Source of the DNA: a virus
IMG/VR virus record: IMGVR_UViG_3300006802_000103
Coordinates: 1-62,674 of that record
Strand: one strand, 5' to 3'
DNA: 62,674 bases
Numbering within the stretch: the first letter of the stretch is position 1; each line of letters opens with the position of its first letter. A program made the position numbers and the translations under genes. Shown here piece by piece: positions 39,489 to 48,971 of the stretch. The notes under the pieces were generated by a model. It searched no databases and had not been told where the DNA came from. It worked only from the letters and a program-made list of their open reading frames with translations.

Positions 39489-41000
39489 TTACCTCGGGGC
39501 CTGGACGAAATCTTGAACCGGGCCATTGCGACCGGGGAGTTGCGAGGAATTCTGCGCGAACCGGCCTAGGATGTCGTTGGCCTGGGAGCCGATTTGTAGT
39601 GATGGGTTCGTGAACTGTTGGCCGAACCAGTTGAACCCGTTATTCATCGCCGAACCCTGAGCGCCGAGAGCGCCGAGGTACGCCTGGAGCATACTTTCGA
39701 AGTTCTGCCGACCGGCTTGTTGAGAGCCGAGTGCGAGGGTGCCGCGATTGGCCCCGGCTTGGTTAGCGAGAGTGCCCGCGCCGAGAGCGTATTGGTTCAT
39801 GTCGCGGAGTGTGTTCTGCCCGAGATTCCCGCCGCCCAACTGCGCCCCGAGGTAGTTGTTCAGAAGGCTGCCCCCGAGAGACGCGCGGCCTAGATCGGCG
39901 GCTTCTCCACCCAAACCCAAATTGCCCGCAGCGGACATTTGTCCCGTGGCGGCGCGCTGAATCTCCGGGAATAGTTGAAGTGCCGTCAGGAGTCGAGTAT
40001 TTTCGAGGCCCTGCGAACCCTCGCCGATCTTCGCCGACTGCAAGAGATCCTGGAGACCAAGCTCCTGCTGCCTCTGCATGGCATCCCGGCCAGCACCGGC
40101 TTCCGCCTGCATTGCTTGGTCCGCGAAGTCGCCCATCGCCTCATTCGACGATCCGTTCGCAACCATCGTCCCCGGCCCGCCACCGCGAGCAAGGGCTTGT
40201 CGACGCACCGCACGAGCACGTTGGCTCGCAGCGGTTCCGGCTTGGTCGCGGGACATGGCAACGGCGTCTTCCATTGAGAGGATTGGGTTCGAACCGAGCT
40301 TATCAATCGCCCGTGCCTGAGCCGCCTTCGTGAAATCCGTCGCGCCGCCGGTCTGGAAGATCGAATCCGCGTAGTTACCTGCATTCCGGAGTAAATCGGT
40401 CTGCCCGCCGAAGCGGACATCTGTCGCGGCTCGGTCCCTGAGGGCATTGGTGAAGTCCGACTGGCCCCAGTTTTCCAACATCCCCTGGCCGGTGCGGGAC
40501 ATCTGGCCCATTTCGGGCGTTTCACCATTCTGGAGACGGGAGGCGAAGTCCATCAAATTCTGTCCCGGCTGTGACCAACCGCCGCCACGGAAGATACCCT
40601 TTCCGCCGTCAGCCAGTTCACCGAAGTCGTCTAGGGAGTTGGCAATCCCGCCGCCGAAGTAGGGTTGGCCGTACTGTTCCTGAAGTCCGGGGATCTGGTC
40701 GTAAAAGCCAGAAGCGCGGTTCAGATATGGCGAAAAACCCTCGTAAAGAGGGGTCGACATGTACTCGTTCGCGCGGGCAGCGTTACCGAATACCGGATTC
40801 GTCCGATCCTGCCAGAGGCGGTTCCAGTCGTCATAACCCTGCCGACCGAAGTTGAGGTTGTTTACATACGCCCCCCGCCACCAGCCGCGATCTCGGGAGT
40901 CGGCGAAGTTGGAGAAGATGCCCGAAGTCAGGTCGGCGAGACTCAGCAGGTTGCCCATGCTAAACGGACTGGTTTGGTCTGATTTCGCGCTGTCGGCCAT
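39489..41000 (-). CDS. Large Gly/Gln/Asn-rich internal virion protein
   Basis: 503 residues with a late box and AGAGGATTTTC leader. Rich in Gln, Asn, Gly and Ala with helical blocks (TAASQRARAVRRQALARGGG, ADLGRASLGGSLLNNYLGAQ). Compositional bias and position as first of the three-gene set fit an internal core or portal-proximal ejection protein. No catalytic motif. Confidence 0.55.
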   Translation of the reverse strand: MADSAKSDQTSPFSMGNLLSLADLTSGIFSNFADSRDRGWWRGAYVNNLNFGRQGYDDWNRLWQDRTNPVFGNAARANEYMSTPLYEGFSPYLNRASGFYDQIPGLQEQYGQPYFGGGIANSLDDFGELADGGKGIFRGGGWSQPGQNLMDFASRLQNGETPEMGQMSRTGQGMLENWGQSDFTNALRDRAATDVRFGGQTDLLRNAGNYADSIFQTGGATDFTKAAQARAIDKLGSNPILSMEDAVAMSRDQAGTAASQRARAVRRQALARGGGPGTMVANGSSNEAMGDFADQAMQAEAGAGRDAMQRQQELGLQDLLQSAKIGEGSQGLENTRLLTALQLFPEIQRAATGQMSAAGNLGLGGEAADLGRASLGGSLLNNYLGAQLGGGNLGQNTLRDMNQYALGAGTLANQAGANRGTLALGSQQAGRQNFESMLQAYLGALGAQGSAMNNGFNWFGQQFTNPSLQIGSQANDILGRFAQNSSQLPGRNGPVQDFVQAPR

Positions 41001-41014
41001 GAAAATCCTCTACC

Positions 41015-41022
41015 CTATTGTA
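41015..41022 (-). promoter_or_regulatory. Late-type -10 box TACAATAG
   Basis: Minus-strand box 16 bases before the ATG at 41000, with a short leader carrying AGAGGATTTTC. Shares GTTCCCGCTACAATAG with the box at 2149. Confidence 0.65.
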
Positions 41023-41039
41023 GCGGGAACTGCCTGAAC

Positions 41040-42620
41040 CTATTGATCTTCCCGTGTATTCAACGACATAATCGTCCAACTGGAGGTTCCAGTCACAGTT
41101 TGCGCCGCGAGGGTGACTGTCTCCCCCGGCTGTAGTGTTATATCGTCCTCGAACGCGAACAGCGACGACCCGGACGCGCCGATAGGCATGGAGAAGATGA
41201 TCTGTTCGTTATTCGTGATTGTACAAGTCGTCGCCGCAGTGTCGACATAGGTAGAGCTATTCGTCGACCAAGCGGTAAAACTGGGTGTTCCGACGAGAGT
41301 TGCGTTTCGGATTAGGAATAGGGTAACAGGTGTCGTATCATCGTGCGCGCCGCCCGCCGAGAGTAGGCGGACAACGGACTGATTCGCGCGGCCCCCATAG
41401 ACACGCTCGTTCCGAATCGTCATGAGGCAGTAGTAGGAAGAGGTACTGACGGCGGTCGAACTGCGCGTATACGTCATGCGCGGGCCGATTAGCTTTTGCT
41501 TTCCCTCGACAAACCCCGCGAAGGATCCGCAGGAGACGCTCACGTCCGTTGTCGAGCCACCGGAATATGCCGCCATCGTGAATGGAAAGGAGGGTTGCGA
41601 GACGCTGGTTGTCGTACTGGAGTTCGGGAAATTGATCGTATGGCAGGTTACAAAGGTGCCATTATTTCCGTCGGAAGCGGGCACCTCGACCTGGAAGGTG
41701 ATACACCCGGCCCCGAGGTATTGGATTCCGATTTGGAAAACGTTCAAATTGGTCTTTGTCAGGGTAAAGCCGGAAGGCCCGGTGCCGTCTAACTTATCCC
41801 CGTTCCAGGAGGATTGCGCTGTCCAGGTGTCAGTTGATGCAGCGCCGGACAGGGTTTCGACGTTCGATCCAACTGCCGGGGTTCCCGCGCCCGATTGTCC
41901 TAGGGTTATCAGCGCCTTCGTCCCAACATCATTCGCGAGGAAGATAACCGTTGCTCCCCGTTGCGTGGCAGTCCATCCTGGATAGGTTCCCTGCGAGATT
42001 TCATATGCCGTCTTCGTCGTAGAGCCGTTATTTGTCGCGGTTACGTTGACTGTCTGTCCCGACGGTAGGGCGATGTTGTAGTCGTTTGTCGCCGTTGACG
42101 CCGTGGTAATCGTCATCGTCTGAATTTCGCGCACGCCACCCGTGGAGCGGAGAATACCGAAGGAGGTCCCGTTGTATCCGAAATAGAAGCCCGATTCCCC
42201 TGTACCATATCCGGCGACGAGGATGGAGTTTGCAGCGGGTGCTGAGAATTTTGCGGTGAAACGACCAACAACCCCCTGCCCAGGACGGTAACGGAGACGG
42301 CGGCGCGATTGAAGAGTTCCGAAGGAGTAGATAGTTGTTCCCGTGGAGCAGGTGAAGAGGTTGCTCGCGGCGGTTGCTGTGGCGGAGTTTGCGCCGTAGC
42401 TCACAGCGAGTCCGGTTACTGCTGAAACTTCACTCGTGTTCAATCCGTATATTGGATCGCATTGGAAGATGGGGTCGAGGCTTTCTGTGTGCAGCGCGCC
42501 GAAGGGGAGTGTGGGTGAGTGGACGGCGACCTCTATATGCCCCTCGGGGGTGATTGCGACCGGACTGGTCGTTCCGTCGTCAAAGGTGCCGTCGATTGTT
42601 ACATTCTTGAAATAGGACAT
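41040..42620 (-). CDS. Virion appendage / fibre protein with RYRPGQG motif
   Basis: 526 residues, beta-rich throughout. QSRRRLRYRPGQGVVGRFTAKFS near residue 105-125 and ESLDPIFQCDPIYGL near 47-61 are marks of a structural family widespread in environmental phages. The end GETVTLAAQ-x-VTGTSSWTIMSLNTREDQ is typical of trimeric surface proteins. Likely a tail or capsid-associated fibre. Confidence 0.65.
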   Translation of the reverse strand: MSYFKNVTIDGTFDDGTTSPVAITPEGHIEVAVHSPTLPFGALHTESLDPIFQCDPIYGLNTSEVSAVTGLAVSYGANSATATAASNLFTCSTGTTIYSFGTLQSRRRLRYRPGQGVVGRFTAKFSAPAANSILVAGYGTGESGFYFGYNGTSFGILRSTGGVREIQTMTITTASTATNDYNIALPSGQTVNVTATNNGSTTKTAYEISQGTYPGWTATQRGATVIFLANDVGTKALITLGQSGAGTPAVGSNVETLSGAASTDTWTAQSSWNGDKLDGTGPSGFTLTKTNLNVFQIGIQYLGAGCITFQVEVPASDGNNGTFVTCHTINFPNSSTTTSVSQPSFPFTMAAYSGGSTTDVSVSCGSFAGFVEGKQKLIGPRMTYTRSSTAVSTSSYYCLMTIRNERVYGGRANQSVVRLLSAGGAHDDTTPVTLFLIRNATLVGTPSFTAWSTNSSTYVDTAATTCTITNNEQIIFSMPIGASGSSLFAFEDDITLQPGETVTLAAQTVTGTSSWTIMSLNTREDQ

Positions 42621-42621
42621 C

Positions 42622-43461
42622 CTAGATAATGCTCCATTCGGTGCCGTTGTACATTACTGTTACCGAGGTGTACTGTGTAGTGATTGCGAGGGATGCCGCG
42701 CCGTCGATATTGTTCCCGTTCCCCGAAAAAGTGAGGGTATTCGCCGCGACCATCTTCTTAATCGCGTAGCTGTCGCCTGCGGTGGGTGTAGCGGGGAGGT
42801 TCACGGTGAAGGACCCCCCGGTCGTATCCCCGCAGACGAGGTAGTCGGTGGCGACAATCGTATAAGGTCCGGAGGTCTCAGTTCGGACAGGCAGGCGGAG
42901 CCGGTCGAGGTAGATTTGGGTGTTCGCCGCCGCAGTGAGGACGCCCGCCGCGCTGACTGTAAAGCTGCCGACTTGGGAAGCCGTCCCGTAGCTACCCGCA
43001 GTTACTCCAGAAGGTCCCAGGCCGGACGAAGGGATGACGGGGAGAATGGTGGTCCCGACCACGGAAGGGCTGAAATTCAAAGGAGTAACGAAGCCCGAAT
43101 TTAGCTGTGTTTGGACGAAAAAGGTGACGCGACCTGCGTGATTATTCACAAGGCGGACGACAATAGGGGACCTGCTTGTGGAAAAAGGCCCCATTGGAAT
43201 TTCGCTGAATTCCAGTCCGACGACGTACACGTTGTACTGAGAAATGTTCCGAAATCGGTCCTCCGGCTCCGTCCAGTTCAGGGTGAACGAGGTCCCACCG
43301 AGGTAGGATTCGGTTTTCACAATCCGGAGATTGGAGACGAAAGGGAGACGATAGTCGCCCCTCTGCTGCGGGGGCAGCAGAGTTCCTTCAGCCGTGTTGG
43401 TCTCATTCACAATACGGTCGACGATGAACTGGGAGACTCGATTTGGTGAGATGTTACTCAA
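42622..43461 (-). CDS. Tail fibre with FN3-like domain
   Basis: 279 residues from a TTG behind GGAGGAG. Residues 38-130 form a fibronectin-like strand set (VSNLRIVKTESYLGGTSFTLNWTEPEDRFRNISQYNVYVVG). The C-terminus (GPYTIVATDYLVCGDTTGGSFTVNLP then SVTVMYNGTEWSII) is the common fibre head ending. Tail or capsid fibre. Confidence 0.7.
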   Translation of the reverse strand: MSNISPNRVSQFIVDRIVNETNTAEGTLLPPQQRGDYRLPFVSNLRIVKTESYLGGTSFTLNWTEPEDRFRNISQYNVYVVGLEFSEIPMGPFSTSRSPIVVRLVNNHAGRVTFFVQTQLNSGFVTPLNFSPSVVGTTILPVIPSSGLGPSGVTAGSYGTASQVGSFTVSAAGVLTAAANTQIYLDRLRLPVRTETSGPYTIVATDYLVCGDTTGGSFTVNLPATPTAGDSYAIKKMVAANTLTFSGNGNNIDGAASLAITTQYTSVTVMYNGTEWSII

Positions 43462-43720
43462 TTTTCGGCTCCTCCAGTTGGAATAGTTCAGCGGCGGCGT
43501 GTCTTGCTTTCTTGTACGAGTTGCGGTCGACTATTCCTAGCGCCGGGTTACACTGCTCCGGGTCGGTCAGGGTAACCTTCAGCGGGCACCCCAGCATCTT
43601 CCGGATGAAGGTATCCCAGTGCATCTCGAAAGCCATTATACGTTCGACAAGGAGGTCACCGGTTGGCGGCGGGGGTTGTGCTCCTGCTGCTAGGAGAATG
43701 AAGAGAAACGGCTTCTTCAT
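43454..43720 (-). CDS. Small protein with signal-like start
   Basis: 88 residues. MKKPFLFILLAAGAQPPPPTG is a short signal or anchor followed by a helical soluble part with two cysteines and an acidic end (LFQLEEPKIE). Starts at the base overlapping the nozzle gene stop (TAATG). Could be a spanin-type or envelope protein; unassigned. Confidence 0.5.
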   Translation of the reverse strand: MKKPFLFILLAAGAQPPPPTGDLLVERIMAFEMHWDTFIRKMLGCPLKVTLTDPEQCNPALGIVDRNSYKKARHAAAELFQLEEPKIE

Positions 43721-46047
43721 TACGGCCCACTTCCAGCCTCGGGTTCAAATATGAAGAGGAGGTTTTCGATTGAGATTAGATCGGGGGTCGGGGTCCGGCG
43801 CATTCCGACGGCGAACCGGTGGCCGACTCGGTTGTATTTCAACAGCCGGGTAGCATAGGCGGTTGAAATCGGGCGGCGGGAGGGGTCGTATTCCACGTTG
43901 AGTGAAATGGGAGTCGACCAGAGATCGTCCTGGTAGAGATTACAGATCGGCTCCTTATCCCCCGGGTAGAGGATGCGGTCGAACTGGATCGCATAGAGAG
44001 AGGGGTCGAGCGCGGGGGATCGGAGGGCGTTGACGTGGTTTCCGGCTGGAATGGTTAGCAGTCCGGTTACAACTTCCCAATCGATATTTTCCGCGCCGTC
44101 GATGAAGTAGTCGGTTCCGGTCTCCAAATCCGCATCTAGGTAGGCTAGTGCGGAAGTCAGAGAGGCGTCTGCATCGTCGTACATCGAGAAGATGAGATAA
44201 CGGCGGGAGGAGGTTTCGGAATTCCGGCCAGACACCAGGGAGGAAGCCCGGATCTCCCAGGGCGTATTCCAGAAGTCCATTTGCAGCACTTTCGACTTCC
44301 GGAGGTCGTAAACCCAGGCTTTCGATTCCGCCGTGTCGTCTAGGATTGCTCCGAGGACGACGATCCATTCCTTCTCATTATCCGCCCAGTACTCCAGGTT
44401 AAACTCGCAGGAAGACACAACCGCCTGTGTCGGGAGGTCGTCCCCGAGGGGGTCGCTGATAGACTGCGGTTGATCGGAATTGATGTCCCTGATGAGGCAG
44501 ACTCGATAGTCATTGGAGAGGAAGGCGACGGAACCGCCGAATCGAATTACTCCTTGTGGGTGACTCGGTGCCATTCCGATGTTTTCGTAGAGGGGCCGGA
44601 TGTTGAAAGTCTCTTTCGTCGAACCCGTGATGACGTAAGTCGTCGAATCGGTAAACGCGAATACCGCCTCCGAGGTCGCTACGATACTAATCCCAGGCTC
44701 CTGAGCACGGAAGAAGTTTCCGAAGAGTCCAGAAGGGAAGCTCTCTTCAGGGATTCCCTCGTTGAGTTCTTCCTGCGCGGAGTAGACGATGATGTTGTCG
44801 ATCCAGTACCAGTGTCGGCCTTGGTAGTAGGCAATTGGGGAACTTCTCTTGATGGCGTCGACTCCGACCACTTCGGGCGTGATCGTTGAGGGCGGGGGAG
44901 AGTTCGAGGTAAGCGAGGGTGCGATTTCCGCAGTGTCGAGGAAAGCATCGGGGATCGGGTCTTGTTCGGTCGTGCCGGAGGGGTCGGAGGGGAAATGTTT
45001 GTCCTCGTAGGTTATATCCCCTGCGCCGGTATTGGGGATTTCGTCCAGCTTGAAGAAGGTTCCGCCGCCGTCCGTGGTCCGGTAGATGCAGATGGTCGGG
45101 ACGTTGGTTGTGTCTGCCGTGCCCTGGACGGTGATTTTAGGGCAGAGGTCCGCGAAAGGGCCGGTGTTCGAAGGCGCGATGTCGGGGTTTTCTTCAACCG
45201 GCGCGCGGTTTGAGACTTGATCTGTAATGGTCTTCCAGGCGTAGGTGTAAAACCAGCCCTGGGAAACGTCGACGCGGTGGTTAGCTGCCGCCCAGCCGCT
45301 TCGGTAGAGGACCAGGGTGTCGGTATCGTGGGTGGCGGCGGTCGTGCCGTTGTATCCCCGTGTGACGGTGAATTGGTTCGCCCCTGGAGATCCCGTCACG
45401 TTCATCTGCTCATACTCGACCTGGATGACGAAGGGGTAGCCGCCGGGGAAGGAGGCGATTGAGTCGAGGGTGATCGTAGTCGTGCTGGCGTTGATCGTGC
45501 CGTTCAGTTGTCCGACTACCGCAGAGATCCGGGCAGCGGTTGTCGGGCCGAGGAGTCCCCAGGGTTTCGTGGAAGGAGTGGCCCCGGAGCCGTCGAAGAT
45601 TACGGAGCCGAGGAGTTCGCCGGTGCCGATAGCCGGGGTCCCTTTGATGTAAGCTAAACCGCGCGCCAGGGAGCATTCGTGGGGGTAGTCCGAGGCGTTC
45701 AACTGGCGGTAGCTGCCCATCGATGTCCACAAGGATGTTGTGAGGTCCATCCGTTTGTAGTACATTGCGTACTTATTCGTCGCCATGTTCCGCACGGACG
45801 CGAGGTGGAAAACCTTTTGCGGGGTTTCCATTGTCCGATAGACCCACTGGCGTTCTATCCGACCGGAGAGGGAGCTATTCGTAACCCCCAGCGTCCCCGG
45901 GCGCTTCTGTAACGCCCCGCCGTAGGTTACATAGGAGTTATGCCCCGAGCGCAGACGAGGCATGTCGGATAGGTCGTGGACGACCTTATTGTATGGAAAG
46001 TTTAGGTCGTCGAACGCCCGGGTATCGAATGCGGAGTTGGAGGGCAT
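43720..46047 (-). CDS. Tail nozzle / tubular protein B-like
   Basis: 775 residues, almost all beta. Repeated strand blocks such as HNSYVTYGGALQKRPGTLGVTNSS at the start, ISIVATSEAVFAFTDSTTYVITGSTKETFNIRPLYENIG and SVAFLSNDYRVCLIRDINSD later are the propeller-like pattern of podovirus nozzle proteins (T7 gp12, P22 gp10 class). Next to fibres and upstream adaptor genes as expected. Confidence 0.7.
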   Translation of the reverse strand: MPSNSAFDTRAFDDLNFPYNKVVHDLSDMPRLRSGHNSYVTYGGALQKRPGTLGVTNSSLSGRIERQWVYRTMETPQKVFHLASVRNMATNKYAMYYKRMDLTTSLWTSMGSYRQLNASDYPHECSLARGLAYIKGTPAIGTGELLGSVIFDGSGATPSTKPWGLLGPTTAARISAVVGQLNGTINASTTTITLDSIASFPGGYPFVIQVEYEQMNVTGSPGANQFTVTRGYNGTTAATHDTDTLVLYRSGWAAANHRVDVSQGWFYTYAWKTITDQVSNRAPVEENPDIAPSNTGPFADLCPKITVQGTADTTNVPTICIYRTTDGGGTFFKLDEIPNTGAGDITYEDKHFPSDPSGTTEQDPIPDAFLDTAEIAPSLTSNSPPPSTITPEVVGVDAIKRSSPIAYYQGRHWYWIDNIIVYSAQEELNEGIPEESFPSGLFGNFFRAQEPGISIVATSEAVFAFTDSTTYVITGSTKETFNIRPLYENIGMAPSHPQGVIRFGGSVAFLSNDYRVCLIRDINSDQPQSISDPLGDDLPTQAVVSSCEFNLEYWADNEKEWIVVLGAILDDTAESKAWVYDLRKSKVLQMDFWNTPWEIRASSLVSGRNSETSSRRYLIFSMYDDADASLTSALAYLDADLETGTDYFIDGAENIDWEVVTGLLTIPAGNHVNALRSPALDPSLYAIQFDRILYPGDKEPICNLYQDDLWSTPISLNVEYDPSRRPISTAYATRLLKYNRVGHRFAVGMRRTPTPDLISIENLLFIFEPEAGSGP

Positions 46048-47031
46048 TTAATACCATGTGAAGGGCATTTGAGATTGACGCGGCTGGAACCGGGGAGCCG
46101 CTCCCAGTCCGGGGTAATACCGGCGGTTTCCGTAAGGAATGCGGTAGTTGGCGTACCTCGATGCCCAGCCCCCCGGGGATTGCATGGGCGGTCTGCCGCC
46201 GTAGAATTGCTGCGGTCCGAAGTTCGGAATCTGTGATCCCGGACCTCCCCCGAGGTTGAACCCAGTCGGTCGCGCGGGGGGTGCGATATTGAAATTTGAA
46301 CCGACCGACGAACCGAGGTTCGCACCTTGTCCGAGGAAATTCTGACCGCCCGAGACGGGCTGGTAGAAGGATCGGGTGCCGAACTGTCCGCCCTCCTCGC
46401 CCTCCGCCATCCCACTCGATCTCGGACCCATCTGCGCGAGTTCCGCGCGGGTCATCGCGTCTGCTGTCGCGCGGTCGTACTTCGCATACCTCTCCGCCAG
46501 GAGTCCGGCGTTGAGCATATCCGCGCCGCCGAAGTCGATCATATTCTGCGGCGGGGGGCCTGTTGGAGACCCAAATGCGTTCCTGGTCTGGTTTACACTC
46601 CCGCCCAACTGCTGTGCGAGGTTGTTTGCCGTGGCCATATTCGCGTACTGCGATTGGTTATACCCCGGGTAGTTGTCAAAGCCCGGATCCGCAAAAGCAT
46701 TCCGTGCCGGTTGATTGGTCGGGGGGACAAAAGCGGTTGGGTTCGTCTGGGCGTTGATCTCATTCTGGTTGCCGAGGTAATTCCCGCCGAACGGATTGAA
46801 ACTCGTCTGCTGCGGCCCCTGTGCGGGAATACCGGCTTGTGAGGCAACGAATTGTTCGATATTCGACTGTCCCGGTTTCGGGTCAACCGCACTCGGTCCG
46901 GGACCGTCCACCGAAGCCTGCGCGACATTATCCCGTGTTGCCCCGGCGAATCCCTCGCCAGGGTTGTAGGGAACCGCCTCGCCGCCGAAGGTTGGATTCG
47001 TGCTCTTTAGAAATGGTGTTACTGAGAACAT
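46048..47031 (-). CDS. Low-complexity Gly/Asn/Pro-rich virion protein
   Basis: 327 residues behind AAGGAGTTGTA. Strongly biased to Gly, Asn, Gln, Pro and aromatic residues, ending RFQPRQSQMPFTWY. One helical patch (DMLNAGLLAERYAKYDRATADAMTRAELA). Probably a disordered virion protein near the tail. No family recognised. Confidence 0.55.
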   Translation of the reverse strand: MFSVTPFLKSTNPTFGGEAVPYNPGEGFAGATRDNVAQASVDGPGPSAVDPKPGQSNIEQFVASQAGIPAQGPQQTSFNPFGGNYLGNQNEINAQTNPTAFVPPTNQPARNAFADPGFDNYPGYNQSQYANMATANNLAQQLGGSVNQTRNAFGSPTGPPPQNMIDFGGADMLNAGLLAERYAKYDRATADAMTRAELAQMGPRSSGMAEGEEGGQFGTRSFYQPVSGGQNFLGQGANLGSSVGSNFNIAPPARPTGFNLGGGPGSQIPNFGPQQFYGGRPPMQSPGGWASRYANYRIPYGNRRYYPGLGAAPRFQPRQSQMPFTWY

Positions 47032-47040
47032 TACAACTCC

Positions 47041-47421
47041 TTAGAACAAGATTCCAGCGGTTTTCAAATCGACCTTGAGCGCGTCAAGATGCCCCGTGCG
47101 GATGAGGGAGTTGGCAATCAATCCGGCGTTGAAGGATTCCGAAATCCCAAAGCGGGACACTTCAATCTGCCAAGACGCCGGTGGCTGAACCGGGCCTTCC
47201 GGTTTCGTCTTCACAGCCTTGAACGAGATATCCGAAGGTAGCGCCTTCTTCAGTACGTCCACTATCGCGTCTGCGGTCTTTTCCGTCGCGTACTGAAGGG
47301 GGTTGTAGCCTTCGTGGTCCTCGAAGGTGAAATCCGCGCCGACAGCCGGGGCCTCTCCGTCTTCGAAAGTGACTTTACCCGTTTTCGGGTTGTACAGAAG
47401 GCCGAAAATGTTGCGTTTCAT
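47041..47421 (-). CDS. Small virion-region protein
   Basis: 126 residues from the second ATG (47421), chosen because AAAGG precedes it and the first ATG lies directly against the late box where the transcript would not yet include it. Beta strands (FGLLYNPKTGKVTFEDG) then helices and SRFGISESFNAGLIANSLI. No family recognised. Confidence 0.5.
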   Translation of the reverse strand: MKRNIFGLLYNPKTGKVTFEDGEAPAVGADFTFEDHEGYNPLQYATEKTADAIVDVLKKALPSDISFKAVKTKPEGPVQPPASWQIEVSRFGISESFNAGLIANSLIRTGHLDALKVDLKTAGILF

Positions 47422-47439
47422 CCTTTGGATTCCTCGCAT

Positions 47440-47447
47440 CTATTGTA
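47440..47447 (-). promoter_or_regulatory. Late-type -10 box TACAATAG
   Basis: Minus-strand box 18 bases before the preferred ATG at 47421. The intervening RNA has CGAGGAATCCAAAGG as ribosome site. Confidence 0.6.
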
Positions 47448-47571
47448 GCCTTGCCGCCGATAAGGACTGGTGGAATATGGCGGATTTGGACATTCTTCCG
47501 GATTTTGAAAGTCGGGGCGTATCCGAGGAGTATATCCGTCGGTTTGAGGAACTCAAGGAGGGTCACGGGGG

Positions 47572-48285
47572 TTACCAGCCACCGGTCAGGGGGTAGAGTG
47601 CCATCTGCTGCCCCCAGCCGGGGACAAGTGCCTGGGAGGGGGCTACAGTCGGGTCGCCGAGTTCAAATCCCTCATCCCGGCCCATTCTTTCAATCTCAAA
47701 ATCCGCCATTGCGATCAATTCCCCCACCTTCGGGGAACCGGTCGCGACGGCTGCGGCCCACCGGAAGACTTGGGTCACTCCAGCGAGGTGTCGGTCGTCC
47801 CAGGGGAGGAGGGTAGTACCCATAGTCGCGGCGGTCACCTTAGTCGGGTTCTTCTTATAATCCCCCGTGATGATCCACTCGTGCCCCCCGACGTTCCCCG
47901 GACACGGGCGGTCGAGGCGGAAGGTGGCGGAGGCCGGGTCGTAGCTTATGTAGGAACAGAAGTCGCAGACGTGGGTCTTCCGGACATCTTTACGAACTTG
48001 CAACTCGTACACCTGCGGCGGGAAGACGGAGGTCCGGGTTAGGTAGGCGAGGTGGAATCCCGCGAAGTCGGAGGGGACCGCTACTTGAGGAGCGCCGTAT
48101 TCCTGTTTATATGGGACGAGGCAGAAGGGGCGGAGTTTCCCGAGAGTTTGACGGAAGGGACCGTAGTTCCAAATCCGCTCATTCGCCATGTTACAAATCG
48201 CAACCGCCTTGATGTCCTCCTCCGCGAGTGAGAACTGTCCCCGGACGAGGTTGAAGACATCTTGGTATTTGTAAGTGGAGGCCAT
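47572..48285 (-). CDS. Tail adaptor-like protein, copy 2
   Basis: 237 residues, TAATG overlap with its paralog upstream. Opens MASTYKYQDVFNLVRGQFSLAEEDIKAVAICNMANERIW, shared layout with the next gene. Later an HVCDFCSYI and DRPCPG cysteine set may bind zinc. Head-tail adaptor or tail tubular A-like role is inferred from neighbours (nozzle downstream). Confidence 0.5.
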   Translation of the reverse strand: MASTYKYQDVFNLVRGQFSLAEEDIKAVAICNMANERIWNYGPFRQTLGKLRPFCLVPYKQEYGAPQVAVPSDFAGFHLAYLTRTSVFPPQVYELQVRKDVRKTHVCDFCSYISYDPASATFRLDRPCPGNVGGHEWIITGDYKKNPTKVTAATMGTTLLPWDDRHLAGVTQVFRWAAAVATGSPKVGELIAMADFEIERMGRDEGFELGDPTVAPSQALVPGWGQQMALYPLTGGW

Positions 48286-48968
48286 TATTTAGTCAGCGGC
48301 GGAACCGGCGGGACGAGGAGCGGCTCCCTCATCTTCATTATCGCAAGGTTCGCCTCGACAATCCCGCGCTGGCCGGTGTAGGTCGCGGATTTCCCGTCCG
48401 ACTGCGAACCGCCCGCGCGCTGGTCATCCGTGTAGAGGTAGGCGAAGTAGAGGACAATCGACTTGTAAACCCAAAACCACTCGTCGTCGAATACCTGAAC
48501 ACCTGTAGTCTGGGCGTTCGCGGCTGTGATCGTGGGACACGTCTTCTTATACATCGCAATGATTTTCGTACCCGATGTAACAGAACTTCCCGGCTTCGGG
48601 AACACTCGGTAGGTATCTGTCGCAGGGTGTGATATCTGGGAAGGCTGTCCACCTATCTGCTGCACAGTGGAGTGGATGTGCGAAGTGACTTCAATGTACC
48701 GACCAACGTCCGAACCGCCTTCGCTCAGGTAGACTGACCCCGGTTGGATATAGAGGAAGTCTGCCGGGTCGGTAATTGTGTAGTCGGAGGTGTTCGCGGC
48801 TAGCGTCAGCGCCGTGATATTCCCCAACGTCCACCGCCAGGGGGCCGCCATCCAGAAGAAGCGTGCCGCATCGTCTAAAATCTGCGGCATGACTGGTTCG
48901 AGATTGGGGTACTTGACGAATGCGTTGATGTAATCGAATCCGTCGCGAGGGCAGTAGGTGGAGGCCAT
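48285..48968 (-). CDS. Tail adaptor-like protein, copy 1
   Basis: 227 residues. MASTYCPRDGFDYINAFVKYPN, then ILDDAARFFWMAAPWRWTLGNITALTLAANTSDYTI, then DEWFWVYKSIVLYFAYLY. The WMAAPWRWTLG block is common in connector/adaptor proteins of podovirus-like phages. Paralog of the downstream gene by start and general layout. Confidence 0.55.
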   Translation of the reverse strand: MASTYCPRDGFDYINAFVKYPNLEPVMPQILDDAARFFWMAAPWRWTLGNITALTLAANTSDYTITDPADFLYIQPGSVYLSEGGSDVGRYIEVTSHIHSTVQQIGGQPSQISHPATDTYRVFPKPGSSVTSGTKIIAMYKKTCPTITAANAQTTGVQVFDDEWFWVYKSIVLYFAYLYTDDQRAGGSQSDGKSATYTGQRGIVEANLAIMKMREPLLVPPVPPLTK

Positions 48969-48971
48969 TTC

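Noticed and set aside
47477-47596. 39-codon plus-strand frame MADLDILPDFESRG between two minus-strand genes
   Set aside because: Protein-like in composition, but antisense to the late block, overlaps a late gene end and has no convincing promoter. Kept as a possibility only.
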